From: Branchinecta lynchi
Taxonomy: Eukaryota > Arthropoda > Branchiopoda > Anostraca > Branchinectidae
Length of the DNA: 64,000 nt
Reading direction: 5' to 3'
Assembly: GCA_023053575.1 (NCBI GenBank)
Contig: JAKZAP010000020.1
Coordinates: 21,104,764 to 21,168,763 of the forward strand
The position numbers were made by a program, and so were the translations under genes. Below, in pieces: positions 22,025 through 34,000 of the stretch (positions within the stretch are counted from its first letter, which is position 1; each line of letters starts with the position of its first letter). The notes beneath the pieces are model-generated. The model worked only from the letters and a program-made list of their open reading frames with translations. It was not told the DNA's origin and did no database searches.

Positions 22025-22450
22025 CAGTACGACAACACGTCAGTTGACATAAACGTCAGTTCGCCACAGAATTCCGTCAGTACTCCAACATTTTCCGACA
22101 GTTCGCCTACACGTCAGTTGACCCCCAAAAATCCTTCAGTTGAACAACACGTCACTTCATTAACACGTCAGTTGTCAACACGTCAGTTGGTCAACACGTC
22201 AGATGACCTACACGCCAGTTGGCCAACGTCAGTTCGCCTACTGTCAGTTGACATAAACGTCAGTAGACCTATACGTCAGTTCACCTAATCCTAAAATCCG
22301 ACAGTTCATCTACACGTCAGTTTGTCCACCGTCAGTTCGCCTACCGTCACTTCACAGAAGCGTCAGTTGGCATAGACGTCAGTTGGCATAGACGTCAGTT
22401 GGTCTAAACGTCAGTTGGCATAAACGTCAGTTCACACATATTTTCCGGCA
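22025..22450. repeat. Degenerate minisatellite of CGTCAGTT units
   Basis: About 20 units of ACGTCAGTTGGCATAA or variants (ACGTCAGTTCGCCTAC) repeat with a period of about 17-20 bp. No gene is evident in 21750-22780 apart from this array. Confidence 0.8.
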
Positions 22451-22780
22451 GTTTGCTCACATGTTGTTGTCGATGGGATAGTTACGGAAGCTCGTCCAGG
22501 GGATTAATAAGAGAAGCCGACAATTCACTTTTAATGAGGGCAAAAATTAAGTCAGGAGCCTCTCGTTAATTCTGACAGTTTTGGTTCACGTTACGAAAGA
22601 AAGAATACGGTTGGTAGACACCAGGGAAAACTCTAATTGTAATCAATAGCTTCGCTAAGCTGGGGTCAGGGAGGCGAATAAAGACAGTCGGTTCTGATAA
22701 AGGTATTTTTTAGAGAGCTAGCTTACAGTTTCAAGATATAAATACTAATTGCTGGGCAACTAAAACACAATTAGATTTTT

Positions 22781-24165
22781 ATGGCACTTGCAGCACCGCT
22801 CAAGTGCCATATACCGACCACTTTTTGGTCGGTCGGTCCACTTTTCTCGAGTTGGGGTACTTCCAGAAGTTCTAGGACGATGAAACTTTGCACGCATATT
22901 AGGGACCCGACCAAACTAACTTGGAAATAGTCACTTCACCGATCCGACCGTCGTGGGGGGAGGGGGAGGTGGCGGAATCCAGAAAATAGGGGCATGCATA
23001 ACTTTCGAATAGGTGATCAGATCTTAACGAATCTTGATATCTGGAAAGACCTTGTGTCTCAGATGTCTCATATAAAGTCCGGACCAGATCCGATGAATCG
23101 GGGGGAGTTGGAGGGGGGAACTGGAAATCGTGTGAAACTCTTAGAGTGGAGCGATCGGGATGAAACTTAGTGGTAAGAACAAGCACAAGCTCTAGATAAG
23201 CAAATGACAGAACTGGACCGGATTCGGACACTGTGGGGAGAGCTGGAGGGGGGTTCCAGAATTCCGGCGATCCGTAGTTAATGTACTTCTAGGTGGACTA
23301 GGACGATAAAACATGGCAGGCATATCAGGGATCCGACCAGATTAACTTGGAAACAGTCAATCACCCATCCGACAATCGTGGGGGGAGGGGGAGACGGCGG
23401 AATCCGGGAATTAGTGGCATGCATAACTTCGAACGGGTTATCGGATCTTAATGAAACTTCATATCTTGAAAGATCCCATGTCTCAGATGTCTCATATCAA
23501 GTCCGGACCGGATCCGATGAATCGGGGGGGGGGGGGGAGGTTGGAGGGGGGAACTGGAAATCGTGTGAAACTCTTAGAGTGGAGCGATCGGGATGAAACT
23601 TAGTGGGAAGAACAAGCACAAGCTCTAGATAAACAACCTGTAAACAACAGACAGAACTGGACTGGATTCGGACACTGTGGGGGGAGCTGGAGGGGTCTCT
23701 CAGATGTCCCGTTTCAAGTCTGGACCAGATCCGATCAGCTGGGAGGGGGGGGGGGGGTCGGAGGGGAGAACCGGAAATCTTGTGACACGCATAGAGTGGA
23801 GCGATCACGATGAAACTTAGTGGGAAGTACAGGCACTAGTCCTACGTACGTTACTGACAGAATCGAACCGGATTCGAGGGGGGAGGGGGGGGGGGGTCCG
23901 GAATTCCGGTGATCGTGAGTTAAGGTACTTCCAGATGTGCGAGGACGATAAAACTTTGCTGGAGTATTAGAAACTTGAAATCATTGGGTTAGTGATCACC
24001 ATTCCTTAAAGAACTCATCTTAACCGCAAAATACAAAACACACGTTCAAGCAAAATTTACTTTTTCACGAGAGCCATGAGTACATGATCCTTTTTGCCTC
24101 AAGGATTTTTCTTAGAAATCAATTTTCAGCCTTGCAAGTGCCATATGAGCTTCCAGCTCTTGTTT
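22781..24165 (+). repeat. Repeat R1, most complete copy
   Basis: It starts with a hairpin, GGCACTTG...CAAGTGCC, near 22782-22807, then GGTCGGTCGG. Two to three G-rich internal units follow at about 22900, 23300 and 23700, sharing 'gatgaaacttagtgg' and GACCGGATTCGG. It ends CAAGTGCCATATGAGCTTCC. No coding potential is apparent; runs of 10-13 G are frequent. Confidence 0.65.
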
Positions 24166-24245
24166 TTTTTTCATCGCTGAGGGATAGCTAGGCCTATGAG
24201 ACTACTGATTGCGTCATCAGTTCACACAAAATATGTTTTTGGAAT

Positions 24246-24262
24246 ATATATATATATATATA
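24246..24262. repeat. (TA)n microsatellite
   Basis: Eight or so TA repeats mark the 3' end of the adjacent minus-strand LINE fragment. Confidence 0.7.
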
Positions 24263-24960
24263 CATCTGTATTTGAAAGCGATTAAGCCATATACAGAAGA
24301 ACAAAACAAACAACAATCTCAACTAACAAACAACCTCACATTCTTAACTTAATATCCTACCGACTTTCTGCTAAACTAATAACTTTTCCTACCATGTTGC
24401 CAAAACACACTATAGACTATAGACCTAGCATTTGTAGACTTAAGGATACCTAGAAGTAGCTCATCCCCCCCATTCTGAAAAAGAGTACCCCTTATATTAG
24501 AAAGCTCCTCACACCTCAAGAGAAGATGGCCCAGCCCCTCATCACTCGAATTACAAAAAGGACAAGGATACTGCGCTTCCGGACCACCACTTTTCCTTTT
24601 CCAAAAACTTTTTCCAAGTACTGGTAGACAGTTTGCTCTTGCCTGGATCCACAAACGAATAAATTTTACTCGGATTTTCAACTTTAAATAAAACTCAGTG
24701 CCAAAACACTCTTTAATTTCCTGGTACAGTTTTAGACTAGATGACTTGTGAAGATCATTCCACCACAACTGAATCTGTTGGTCTTCAATTCTTGATTTTA
24801 ATGTACCTAGAAATTCACTGGTATTTACATTGCGTCCTTTCCCTTCATTCCATATATAGGAGAACCCGGTTTCGTCTAGGATCCGTTTCATTCTATGCGG
24901 CCATGATGACTTCCTCTTGGATGCTAGCATATCCGCGTAAGCTTCTTTCTCCAGGCGCTC
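24262..24960 (-). mobile_element. LINE ORF2 C-terminal fragment with Cys/His finger (family J)
   Basis: A 184-codon minus-strand frame (24930 to 24376) ends the ORF2 of a LINE. It contains SRIEDQQIQLWWNDL, FYLKLKIRVKFIRLWIQARA and the zinc-finger-like CPFCNSSDEGLGHLLLRCEE characteristic of the region behind the reverse transcriptase in several LINE clades. The related fragments at 57920-58562 and 62835-63290 share the same 3' UTR phrase (AAGCC...GGCCATATAC). The copy is 5'-truncated. Confidence 0.8.
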
Positions 24961-24963
24961 GGG

Positions 24964-25599
24964 GGGATCGACTAAAACCAGGAAGGGAAGGGAACGCGAG
25001 AAAAGCAGGAAAGCATCCTAAAACCAGGAAGGGCTTTGGGGGTTTTGGGATCCTAAGACCAGGAAGGGCTTTGAAGGGTTTTGGGATCGACTAAAACCAG
25101 GAAGGGAAGGGAACGCGAGAAAAGCAGGAAGGCATCCTAAAACCAGGAAGGGCATACTAAAACAAGGAAGAGTATCCTAAAACCAGGAAGGCTGTCGCCA
25201 GAATTTGCGGCACCGTTCCCTTCCTCTATTTAGTGTTATTCGAGGGGTCGGCAACTTTTCAAATTCGAAGTTCACCATCCCTTCCTTGCTTTAATATCCT
25301 GACATAGGTAGGAATTAAGTTCAGTGAGGGGTCGGCAACTATAAAAATTGTAATTCACCTTTTAATTTCTCGTTCTGACGGTAGGCGACTAACCAGGAAG
25401 GGCATACTAAAACGAGGAAGGTATGGTGAACTTTGATTTTGAAAAGTTGCCGACCCCTCAACTAATACTAAATAGCGGAATGGAACGGTGCCGCGAATTC
25501 TGGCTACAGCCTTCCTCGTTTTAGTATGCCGTTCCTCGTTTTAGTATGCCCTTCCTGCTTTCCTCGCGTTCCCTTCCCTTCCTGGTTTTAGTCGATCCC
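24964..25599. mobile_element. Foldback element of AAAACCAGGAAGGG repeats
   Basis: Both ends read GGGATCGACTAAAACCAGGA inward, with the inverted identity continuing for more than 45 bp (GGAACGCGAG, AAAGCAGGAA). Inside are repeated AAAACCAGGAAGGGC motifs at one side and GCCCTTCCTCGTTTTAG at the other, and an inner inverted pair around GAGGGGTCGGCAACTTTTCA and AAAAGTTGCCGACCCCTC. There is no coding capacity. It sits between the LINE fragment and the P-element relic and has replaced the end of that relic's frame. Confidence 0.75.
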
Positions 25600-26955
25600 A
25601 TCGGATTTCGAGTTTCACCAAATAATGGAAGCGCATTCGGAAGAAATAAGCCAAAAATTTCTCTTTGGGTAAATTTGGGCATCGAAAAGGGAAATCCAAG
25701 GTTGCTACCTCATTAACTAGTCCAGGTTCCCAACAGCTTTTGCTGAATTCCACGACTGCTATATTTTCCAGTTCCTTACAGAACTTAACGAACTGGATGG
25801 ATGGTGCAATCAGCCCGGAAAAGTCATTCACAGAGTGTTCGTACGCCTTAGTTCTCAAAAAGTCATTTGCCTGATCGAACCCATTCCCTCCCTCCATAGA
25901 AAAGTCGACATCACAAGTAGGACACTCGTGCCACTGCTTTATTATTCTGACAAGGAATCCGACGACATACGTAATGTTAGCTTCCTCGAATGAGCACACC
26001 TCCTCTCGAGGCTCTTCCCGTGATCCATGACCTTCTGGTGGAGGATTATCTGAAGAAAGAGTAGGGACAAGTACCACGACTACTTTTCTGGTCTGTTCAG
26101 AAAGACCTCTGAAAAGTGGCGATCCGATGTCAAACTTCTCGTAGTTCCCATTTGCTTTTAGTGGAGTAGAAAATCCTTTACAGAGGGCTAGCTTGTAGAC
26201 AGAGCTAAAATCCTTGGTGGTTGGTTTGTCTGAGCATCCGCCAGAACGTCGGAGCATGCGGTAGAACCTCTCCAAGCCATCTTGGTTTAGCCTACGTGTG
26301 CAAACATAGCCTAAAGCCCTTGCCTGCCAACTCTTCCACCAGCCCTAGTGTTGCGGCTATCGTGACAAGCCACCCCTGAACACAGTATATTCGCGAATTA
26401 ACGTTTACACGGCTTGGTGAAGGCTTTGTCAACCCGCTACTATTTATTAAAGTAGGTATAGGTCGATCCGGCCGTGTAAAAAATGTCAAACTATCGAGAA
26501 TTTTTATCGCATTTTTTGAGAATTTGAACAAACTTCTCGTAGTTCCCATTTGCTTTTAGTGGAGTAGAAAATCCTTTACAGAGGGCTAGCTTGTAGACAG
26601 AGCTAAAATCCTTGGTGGTTGGTTTGTCTGAGCATCCGCCAGAACGTCGGAGCATGCGGTAGAACCTCTCCAAGCCATCTTGGTTTAGCCTATAGGTCGA
26701 TCCGGCCGTGTAAAAAATGTCAAACTATCGAGAATTTTTATCGCATTTTTACGGTTTGCTTCGCGGGTTCATTGGCCGACGAAGCTGCTTTTTGCTTCTG
26801 AAACCCAGAGAGTTCGTGCAGTCGAAGGCTTTATCAAAGAACGAGATAAAATCTGAAGTACCGATGGCTTTTGCTGGTAACAACCCTTTCCTAACATAAA
26901 ACCCGCGCTTACTGAGTGACTTAGAGTCTGAGCCGCCAATTTCACCTTCATTCAT
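25600..26955 (-). pseudogene. P-element/THAP9-like transposase relic, partially duplicated
   Basis: Minus-strand fragments match the order of P-type transposases. Near 26951 is MKVKLAAQTLSHSVSAGF, then after a frameshift FISFFDKAFDCTNSL and KKQLRRPMN. Then come ILDSLTFFTRPDRPI, GWLVTIAATLGLVEEL, LNQDGLERFYRMLRRSGG (the region equivalent to LNTDALENFF..RGG) and SDKPTTKDF. The longest open part is 244 codons to 25541 and includes CPTC and LIAPSIQFVKFCKELE. The segment from ILDSLTFF through NGNYEKF occurs twice (about 26700-26530 and 26500-26125), so the copy has an internal rearrangement. It is inactive as it stands. Confidence 0.75.
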
Positions 26956-27159
26956 GGGCAAGGCCTACAACTTCACAAATTCTGCTGCCTCAAGGCTCAA
27001 TCTATCACGACGTGAAAAGCTCACTCTGAGCTCCGCACGGAGCCAGCGTCGGTGAAAGACTAAACGAGTTTCAGTAGGACCGGTCTACTGCTACTTGTGG
27101 CGCTACAATTCGACTCTGTGTCACTTTATAAAAGTTTTGTCCGTACTCCCTAGCGTTAT

Positions 27160-27475
27160 TTTGCTCTGGCTCTGGCTAAATTACAAGCAAAAACCATCCT
27201 TTTTAGCCCCAGCAAGAGTTCTAAAGGCTAGAGCTTTGACGTAATACCCGAATTTGGCATTGCCATGATAGTGGTTTTTTGAAATAAATTCGTTACTTAC
27301 TTACAAAATGAAATGTCATATTCATCAATCCGGCCTAATGTCCACACTTTCCGTAAAAACCGCACAGGTTAGACCCTTACCCCTTTCTAGCAATAAGCGG
27401 AAATCAGGGTGCTAGGAAAAAAAAAAATAAAGCACGACAAAACCAGAGTGTTTGGTCCCGCAACAGAATTAGGAA
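27160..27475 (+). mobile_element. Right-end fragment of the GTGTTGC element (copy 3)
   Basis: It matches 11360-11609, including ATTCATCAATCCGGCCTAA and CCGTAAAAACCGCACAGGTT, and ends with a decayed hairpin, GTGTTTGGTCCCGCAACA. It lies about 450 bp upstream of LPMO copy 2, as copy 1 of the element lies upstream of LPMO copy 1. It was probably already there when the region duplicated. Confidence 0.7.
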
Positions 27476-27780
27476 ATATTATTTGAAACTGCAGTTTTGA
27501 CCGCGAGCACTTAGGGATTTAAGGACTCTCTGTATACTTCTATCATGTCCAGAGGGAGTCTGGGTAGAGGGGGGTGGTATGTCAGGTGGGGCTTTCATCA
27601 GGGGGGAGGTGACCGGAGCCCGATGGTAGCATTGAATCCCAAAAGTACTGACCAGTTGGAAGCTCTTGACCAGAACCTTGATAATTCTTACCAGGACGGT
27701 CGTGTCAGTAAGGGACCAATATCACCAGTATATCACTTTCATGGGTTCTACGAGAGACATATTTCTTCGGACAAAATGGA

Positions 27781-27872
27781 GCAAAATAGAGCACTCCAGA
27801 AAACATGCCAGATAATCGGAGAAAAATGACCAATTGTCGCAAACACAGATGTTTCAACGTATAAAAGACGTC
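27781..27872 (+). promoter_or_regulatory. LPMO copy 2 core promoter
   Basis: TATAAAAG at 27860-27867 lies 63 bp upstream of the ATG. The preceding block (TAGAGCACTCCAGAAAAC, AATCGGAGAAAAATGACCA, CACAGATGTTTCAA) aligns with one of the two modules of copy 1. A TCAGTT initiator-like hexamer at 27875 is only ~15 bp from the TATA box, probably too close to be the start site. Confidence 0.65.
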
Positions 27873-27922
27873 GCTCAGTTTTGAAAATACAACAAATTTT
27901 GTCCAGTCACCTTCTGGAGAAC

Positions 27923-28084
27923 ATGAGGCCGATTTGTGTTTTTCTGGTGGGAATCTCCCTTCTGAGGGATTCAGAGGGACATGGAATGATGTTGGAACCG
28001 CCCGGACGATCTTCCCTCTGGCGGACCGATCGCACTGCCATTCCGAACTACACAGACAACGAACTGAACTGCGGTGGATCTTCG
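27923..28084 (+). CDS. LPMO copy 2 exon 1
   Basis: The ATG opens a 54-codon exon with signal peptide core ICVFLVGISLL and mature N-terminus HGMMLEPPGR. It ends GGSS in phase 0 before GTAAGT. Confidence 0.92.
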
Positions 28085-31000
28085 GTAAGTAAAGAATATT
28101 TACAAAAATACAGAAGGACATTAGCTGCGTTCGTTGCACTGCGGGCTGTCTCTGGTGTTTTGTCACCAGTGTCCGGTTCTTTTCTTATAACCCTTTTTTT
28201 TTTGTTCACCAGTTAGTTGACGAAGTCCTTGCTGAAGCCAGGCTCCCGAGCAGGTTCTGGTTAGTTCGCACCGAAACCGGACACCGGTTGGTTCAAAAAC
28301 GGGTTATAAGACTGGTGAGTAGTCCACCTGTGGATGCAAAAACGACTTATAGGGAAAACGGGAGACCACCGGTGAGAACTCCCGTGACAGAGAACGTAGC
28401 TATTAACTCTAGATTTTGAACAAAATGTTCGCAATTACTTTCTTCCTTGGTGCCATCTACCGCCGAGTCCACGATAGGTGTCATCATTCTGCGACTGCAA
28501 ACATCCTAACAGCTGCGCTCGATTTAAGTCCTTCTTGTCTTAAGCATTGTTCAAATAGGTATAATAAAATGTATTACGCACTGTCAGAAGTTTCATAACA
28601 GATAGCGTATAACACTTTCAAGAATAACATCTTTTCACTTAGAAATAAAGTGTTATGACCAATTAAGCTTACAGTATTTCGTGCCTAGATCTCCAACACC
28701 ACCTTCAATTGGTAAAAATACTAACGGGAACGAAAGAAACATAACAGATAACATCCCAAAGTGTTATTTGTTGAAACCGCGCATCCTTCTGTTGTCATTA
28801 TGTAACTTCTGAGTGTAGTATTTTTACCTATTGAAAGTGTTGTTGGAGATCTAGGCACGAAATAGTATAAACTTAGGAAACTTATTACTTCCATGTTAGT
28901 TTGGTCGGGTCCCTGATATGGATGCCAAGCTTCATCGTCCTAGCACATCTGGAAGTACCCTAACTCGCAATCGTGGGACAGGCTACCCGACCGACCGACA
29001 GACCTGCGATCGGTATATGGCACTTGAGCCAGAGACTGCAAGTGTCATAAAAATGTAAAAAAAAGAAGCACACACGAGTTTCTATACCGACTTATTCAGA
29101 CTTTAGGGAGTGTCAGTTTATTTTGTTGCCGGGTTCGAATTGGCAGGGGCTGTTTCTGGCAAAAGTAAAGCCCCATTCACAAGGTTTTAACCAATATCCG
29201 GGCCGGCTGGCTCTGAAAATCGCTCCGAGGCCGAGGCTTTGCCGGGTTTCTGCCGTTCGCAATGGTTACTGGGGCCAGTTCCAAAACACGCCAGTGATTC
29301 TCAGGAAGAAGGAGCAAACGTGTCCGTAACGACTCAAACTCAATGACTCAAATCCCGAGTCAGCGCAGCTGTGACACCGTTTCTTCCGTTCTTCCGCAGG
29401 TACCAGGAGATTCTGCATCGGAAGGGAGGGATAGTCATCAAGTGTATTGGTTCAACTTTTGAGGGTACTAGCCAGTCCGATTACTTTGGGGAATATTCTG
29501 ATTGGCTAGTATCGAACTGATCCCAATGGATCAAATCACATCCACACTTTGCTGTCTCGAAAATCGAAAGTGGATTAGGTCACTGTTATTCGGTCTGACG
29601 TAGTTCAGGACTAGCCAATCAGAATATACCTCAGTATTCCCCAAAGCAATCTGGTTTCCTAGTACCATGAAAAGTTGAACTGATTTGAACTTGGGCCCGA
29701 GACTAGCTGGTACCCGAAACTGGCACCAATATCAATTGCGAATGGTAAAAACCCGTCAAACCTTCGGCCTATCGGAGCGATTTTTAAAACTACCGGGTAC
29801 AGAGTATTAGCTAAAACCCGTTGTGAATGGGCTTTAAGGGCTTGATCGTATGGTATGTCGCGGCAGATAGGACGGAGCCTTGCTCCTAAGTCAAGTCATC
29901 ATTCGAGGAGTCCTCTCCGACAGGGCACTACAATTGTCAGGTGACGGGACAAATACGGCATTATGGAGACAAGGCAGTTAAATAAAACGGCATCTGGATG
30001 ACAGAACAGAGACAAGGCTAAGTCGAACGCGGCTTATGATTTTAGGGTGTGAACAGGTTCTTCTGGCCATATTTTTCGGGACCTCGTGATGATAGAGAAA
30101 ATCCTGGCAGCAATTTCAGTCCGCGACCGCCCGATCCTGAACGTCTATCGAATCAAAACCCTTTCCCTTTATTTGCAAGGTTCAGTGGAATACAAACTAT
30201 GGAAAATGCGGCGAATGCGGAGACAATTACAGCCTGTCAAGGCCTCGATCGAACGAAGAAGGCGGTACCTATGGAAGCCTACAAAAAGTCCCAAGATCTT
30301 ACACGGTTGGACAGGTCAGTTTTGCGAACTAGACTTCCCCTAAACCCCAACTTCTTAAACATCTTTGTCTCCAACTTTTGCTTCACAAAAACTCACTTGC
30401 TGATGCGGGACACGAAAAAAGCTAGACGTGATTTTTGAAACTCTAAACTAAAGTTTCATACATTTAACACATGGATGCTCGTCTTTATGTTGAACGTTAT
30501 GACGCAGAGGATATCTATATTATAACCTTTTGAAGGTAAGGCAAGGTAAGGTGCAATTTTAATGGCAAATATAAATAAGCTTGGTGTTTCTCAAAAGCAT
30601 CAGACATGCCAGTGGCATAAAAAACGACGCTTCACTAATTCTGATGGGTTTGTAAAAATTATTAATACAATTCTAGCCTAAGGCATAAGTGAAATGCAAC
30701 TCTTAAAAGGGTCACAACATAATAGCCTATCCGACATACTACTTAACATAAGGATGTGCCGGGATGCGAATGTGTGTGATAAATATTGTCAGACTTTTGA
30801 CAATGTACGCTGTGTACGTAGCAACAAATTACGAGCAAGAAAGAAAATAGAAATGAAAAAAGATATTCTAAAAATTCGTAGTGACGAACTGCTTGCCATA
30901 CTTTATTCTTGGGACTGTTGCTGGTGTGTCGAGTTTAACACCGGAAGAGTTGGTGTGCAGCAAATTCCGCCAAGAAGACGAGAGTTATGGCTTATTCTTA

Positions 31001-34000
31001 ATGTTGGAAACATTAAGCTACACACGACATAGAAACCTGTTTCTTCTCTTTCTAAATAGAACTCAGATCCGATGCTTGCCTTTTAATTGCTAATTTCCTG
31101 CATTGACTAAAATACCCGTTTAAACAAGGGCCAGAGAACTGGATCACATGATGCGTCTACGATATCGGCAAGTGAACTTATGTGAATAAGTCAGCGAACA
31201 ACTAATGCTCTTACGGGACCAACTAGCAACGGAGCAACTAGCAACTAGCATCCGTCCGTGGCCGAGTGGTTAGCGCGCCGGACTCGCAAGTGAAGGCTCG
31301 CTTGTTCAAATTGTTGTTGTTGTTGTTGCTTGGTTAAATTAGTCAACGAACTCGGATCCTGACACCAAGTTGGACTTAGTCAAAACAGCGAGATTAGACA
31401 TATTGCCCTCTCAGCCCATGAAATTATTAGCCAGTTTTTCATTCCTGAACCCGATTAATGTGCTTGTCACTGTGTACAAATTTTAAGTCTATTTAGTGTT
31501 TTTTTTTTTTTTTATATGAAAAGAATGTTGTTGTGTTTATTTACATTGTTTTGTTTAAGTGTTTTAATATGTAATTTTACTTTTGTATTTTATTCATACT
31601 CCGCTGTTACGCAAAAAGCGGGTCATAAATAAATAAATAAAAATAAAATAGCGCTAAACGGGACGTCAGCTGAGATTTGTTCTAGTGAACTTTACGACCC
31701 AATCAAACAGCAGCCGTGTCCCAAGGGAAATCTCTGACCTACACTGTCAGAAGTTTCATAACAGATTGCGTCTAACACTTTCAAGAATAACACCTTTTCA
31801 CTTAGAAATAAAGTGTTATGACCAATTAAGTTTACACTATTTCGTGCCTATATCCCCAACAACACCTTTAATTGGTAAAAATACTAACGGGAACAAAAGA
31901 AACATAACAGATAACATCCCAAAGTGTTATCTTTTGAAACCGCGCATCCTTCTGTTCTCGTTATGTAACTTCCGACAGTGTAGTATTTGTACTTATTGAA
32001 GGTGTTGTTGGAGATCTAGGCACGAAATAGTATAAACTTAATTGGTCATAAAACTTTATTTCTAAGTGAAAAGGTGTTATTCTTGAAAGTTTTATGCTCA
32101 ATCTGTTATGAAACTTCTGACAGTGTAGCTTCAACCTCCAGAACTCCGATGAAGTAGTTCCACCACCAGGATATTTACTTATGTTAGAAACAACACTGAT
32201 TTTATTGCAGGTTCTTTTCTTCTGACTACAGACTGAAGAAAACAAGTATGATTCGTAGTCAGCTTGGGTTGAAGGACCACTTACCCTGACTAGACAGTCT
32301 GGTGAGGCTGGTGGTCACAGAGAAATAGAATTACTGAATAGTGCACATTTTTTTATCCGCCTTAATAGCCATGTCAATTTTCTTTCAGACTGTAACGACC
32401 ACTATCAAACTAACCGCGAATCACCTGGGATACTTCGAGTTTCGTCTCTGCCCTCGTCCGACATACCTGACGCTAACAAACCAAAACTGCCTAGACTCTA
32501 ATCTTCTCACCATTAAAAACGGCCAAGGGACAAGGTACTACCTATCAACAAACATGGCTCAAACCTTCTATCCCGAGATTCAACTGCCAGCTAACACGGC
32601 CTGCGAGTACTGCACACTTCAGTGGCACTATTTTGGAGGTAAGCGGACTAGCCGAATTACAATAGCCGGAATACACAGTCGCATTACACGCTGTTCGCAG
32701 GATCTCACGTGGCCTACAAGTAAGGTCCCAGAATGAGTTGTCCATAACACAGTAAGAATAATAGACGGATTAAACGAGGCTTACCTGGTAAGGTGAAGTT
32801 TGATCCGTATTATATTGTCAAAATTTTGCTCTTCGGTTGTTCAAGAAGTTTCTAGATCAATCCGTACCGCCTATGGGCGCATCGTCCCCAACCGGTGGCG
32901 CTATAATCGTAAAGCTTTGGGAAATTTGTACAGCACCTTCTGCGCTCCTTCTATACTATTTCGTTCTGCTGTCACTCATGTTCTGCGAAAGGAGATAAAA
33001 AAGATGAGATCATGTTATTTTAAATATGCAAAGCACCTGCTCCACTTGTCGAAATTATGTCATACCCATACTTTGACGGAGAAGTTCAAAATCGAAGATG
33101 GAAGTGTTACTCTTCTGGATATTTCTTCGTCGCTATAAGACATCATTGACAACAGAACCCAACCAGCGCACGACCTTCTACACTGCTTCCTGGCCGACGA
33201 TTGAAATTAAGTGTCTTTTTGTGTATGTTTATGTGTTTTATTTATTTTCTTCATTTACTCCGCTTTCTGAAAACGGCGGGTTATAAATAAATTACTTACT
33301 TACTTACTTACTATACCCACCTATGAGCACTGGCAAAAACCGAGAGTTCATTTGAGATAGACTCGATGCTATGCGAGGGTAGCGGTGTGAAAATCAAACC
33401 AGTTTTCAGAGACACGACTTCCTGAGTATCACCCTCAACAAGAACAAAAAAACGAACAAAAAAAAACACAGAGTGGGCGAGGTGGAAAATGAACTCTCGG
33501 TGCTCAAAGGTCGGTATAACACGGATCGAACTTCACCTTACCATGTAAGCCTTGTTTAATCCGTCTATTATACCTCCCTGAGCACTGGCTCCACCTCCGG
33601 TTCATTTGAGATTTAAGAGCACGGTGATATTCAGGAAGGAGTCTCTTTAACGTCCCAGAAAAAAGGGTATAAAATAAGAATTCACTTGAATCTGGTCATA
33701 TTTACATATTCACAGTATGCAAATATCCGCCTGTTCCAGTGGTTTTTTAAAATGCCTAGCTAATGCAGACACGTCATAATACCAAGAACAAATAAGAGCA
33801 AGAATTGCTGTCTCCCTATATCTGTCACACAACCAAGCTGAGACGAGTCAACTCCCGACGCAAACGAGCGGAGGTGGATCTTACCCTGGACATGAAAAGT
33901 CGTTACCTCTACAGAGAAGGTGTAACGCAGTAAACCACTAAGGAAGAAAAATCGAATGGAGGAAGCAGTGATAAGCCTGTTCACACTGGGCTGGGCGGGC

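Noticed and set aside
27875..27880. TCAGTT as the transcription initiator of LPMO copy 2
   Set aside because: It starts only ~15 bp after the TATA box, too close for the usual ~30-bp spacing, and is not conserved in copy 1.
30049..30438. Continuous 129-codon frame across exon 2 of LPMO copy 2
   Set aside because: It is in a different frame from the AA15 reading, which is fixed by the KCGECGD motif and matching splice sites.
30694..31032. 112-codon frame in intron 2 of LPMO copy 2 as an extra exon
   Set aside because: Exons 2 and 3 join in phase without it, it is absent from copy 1, and its sequence does not resemble AA15.
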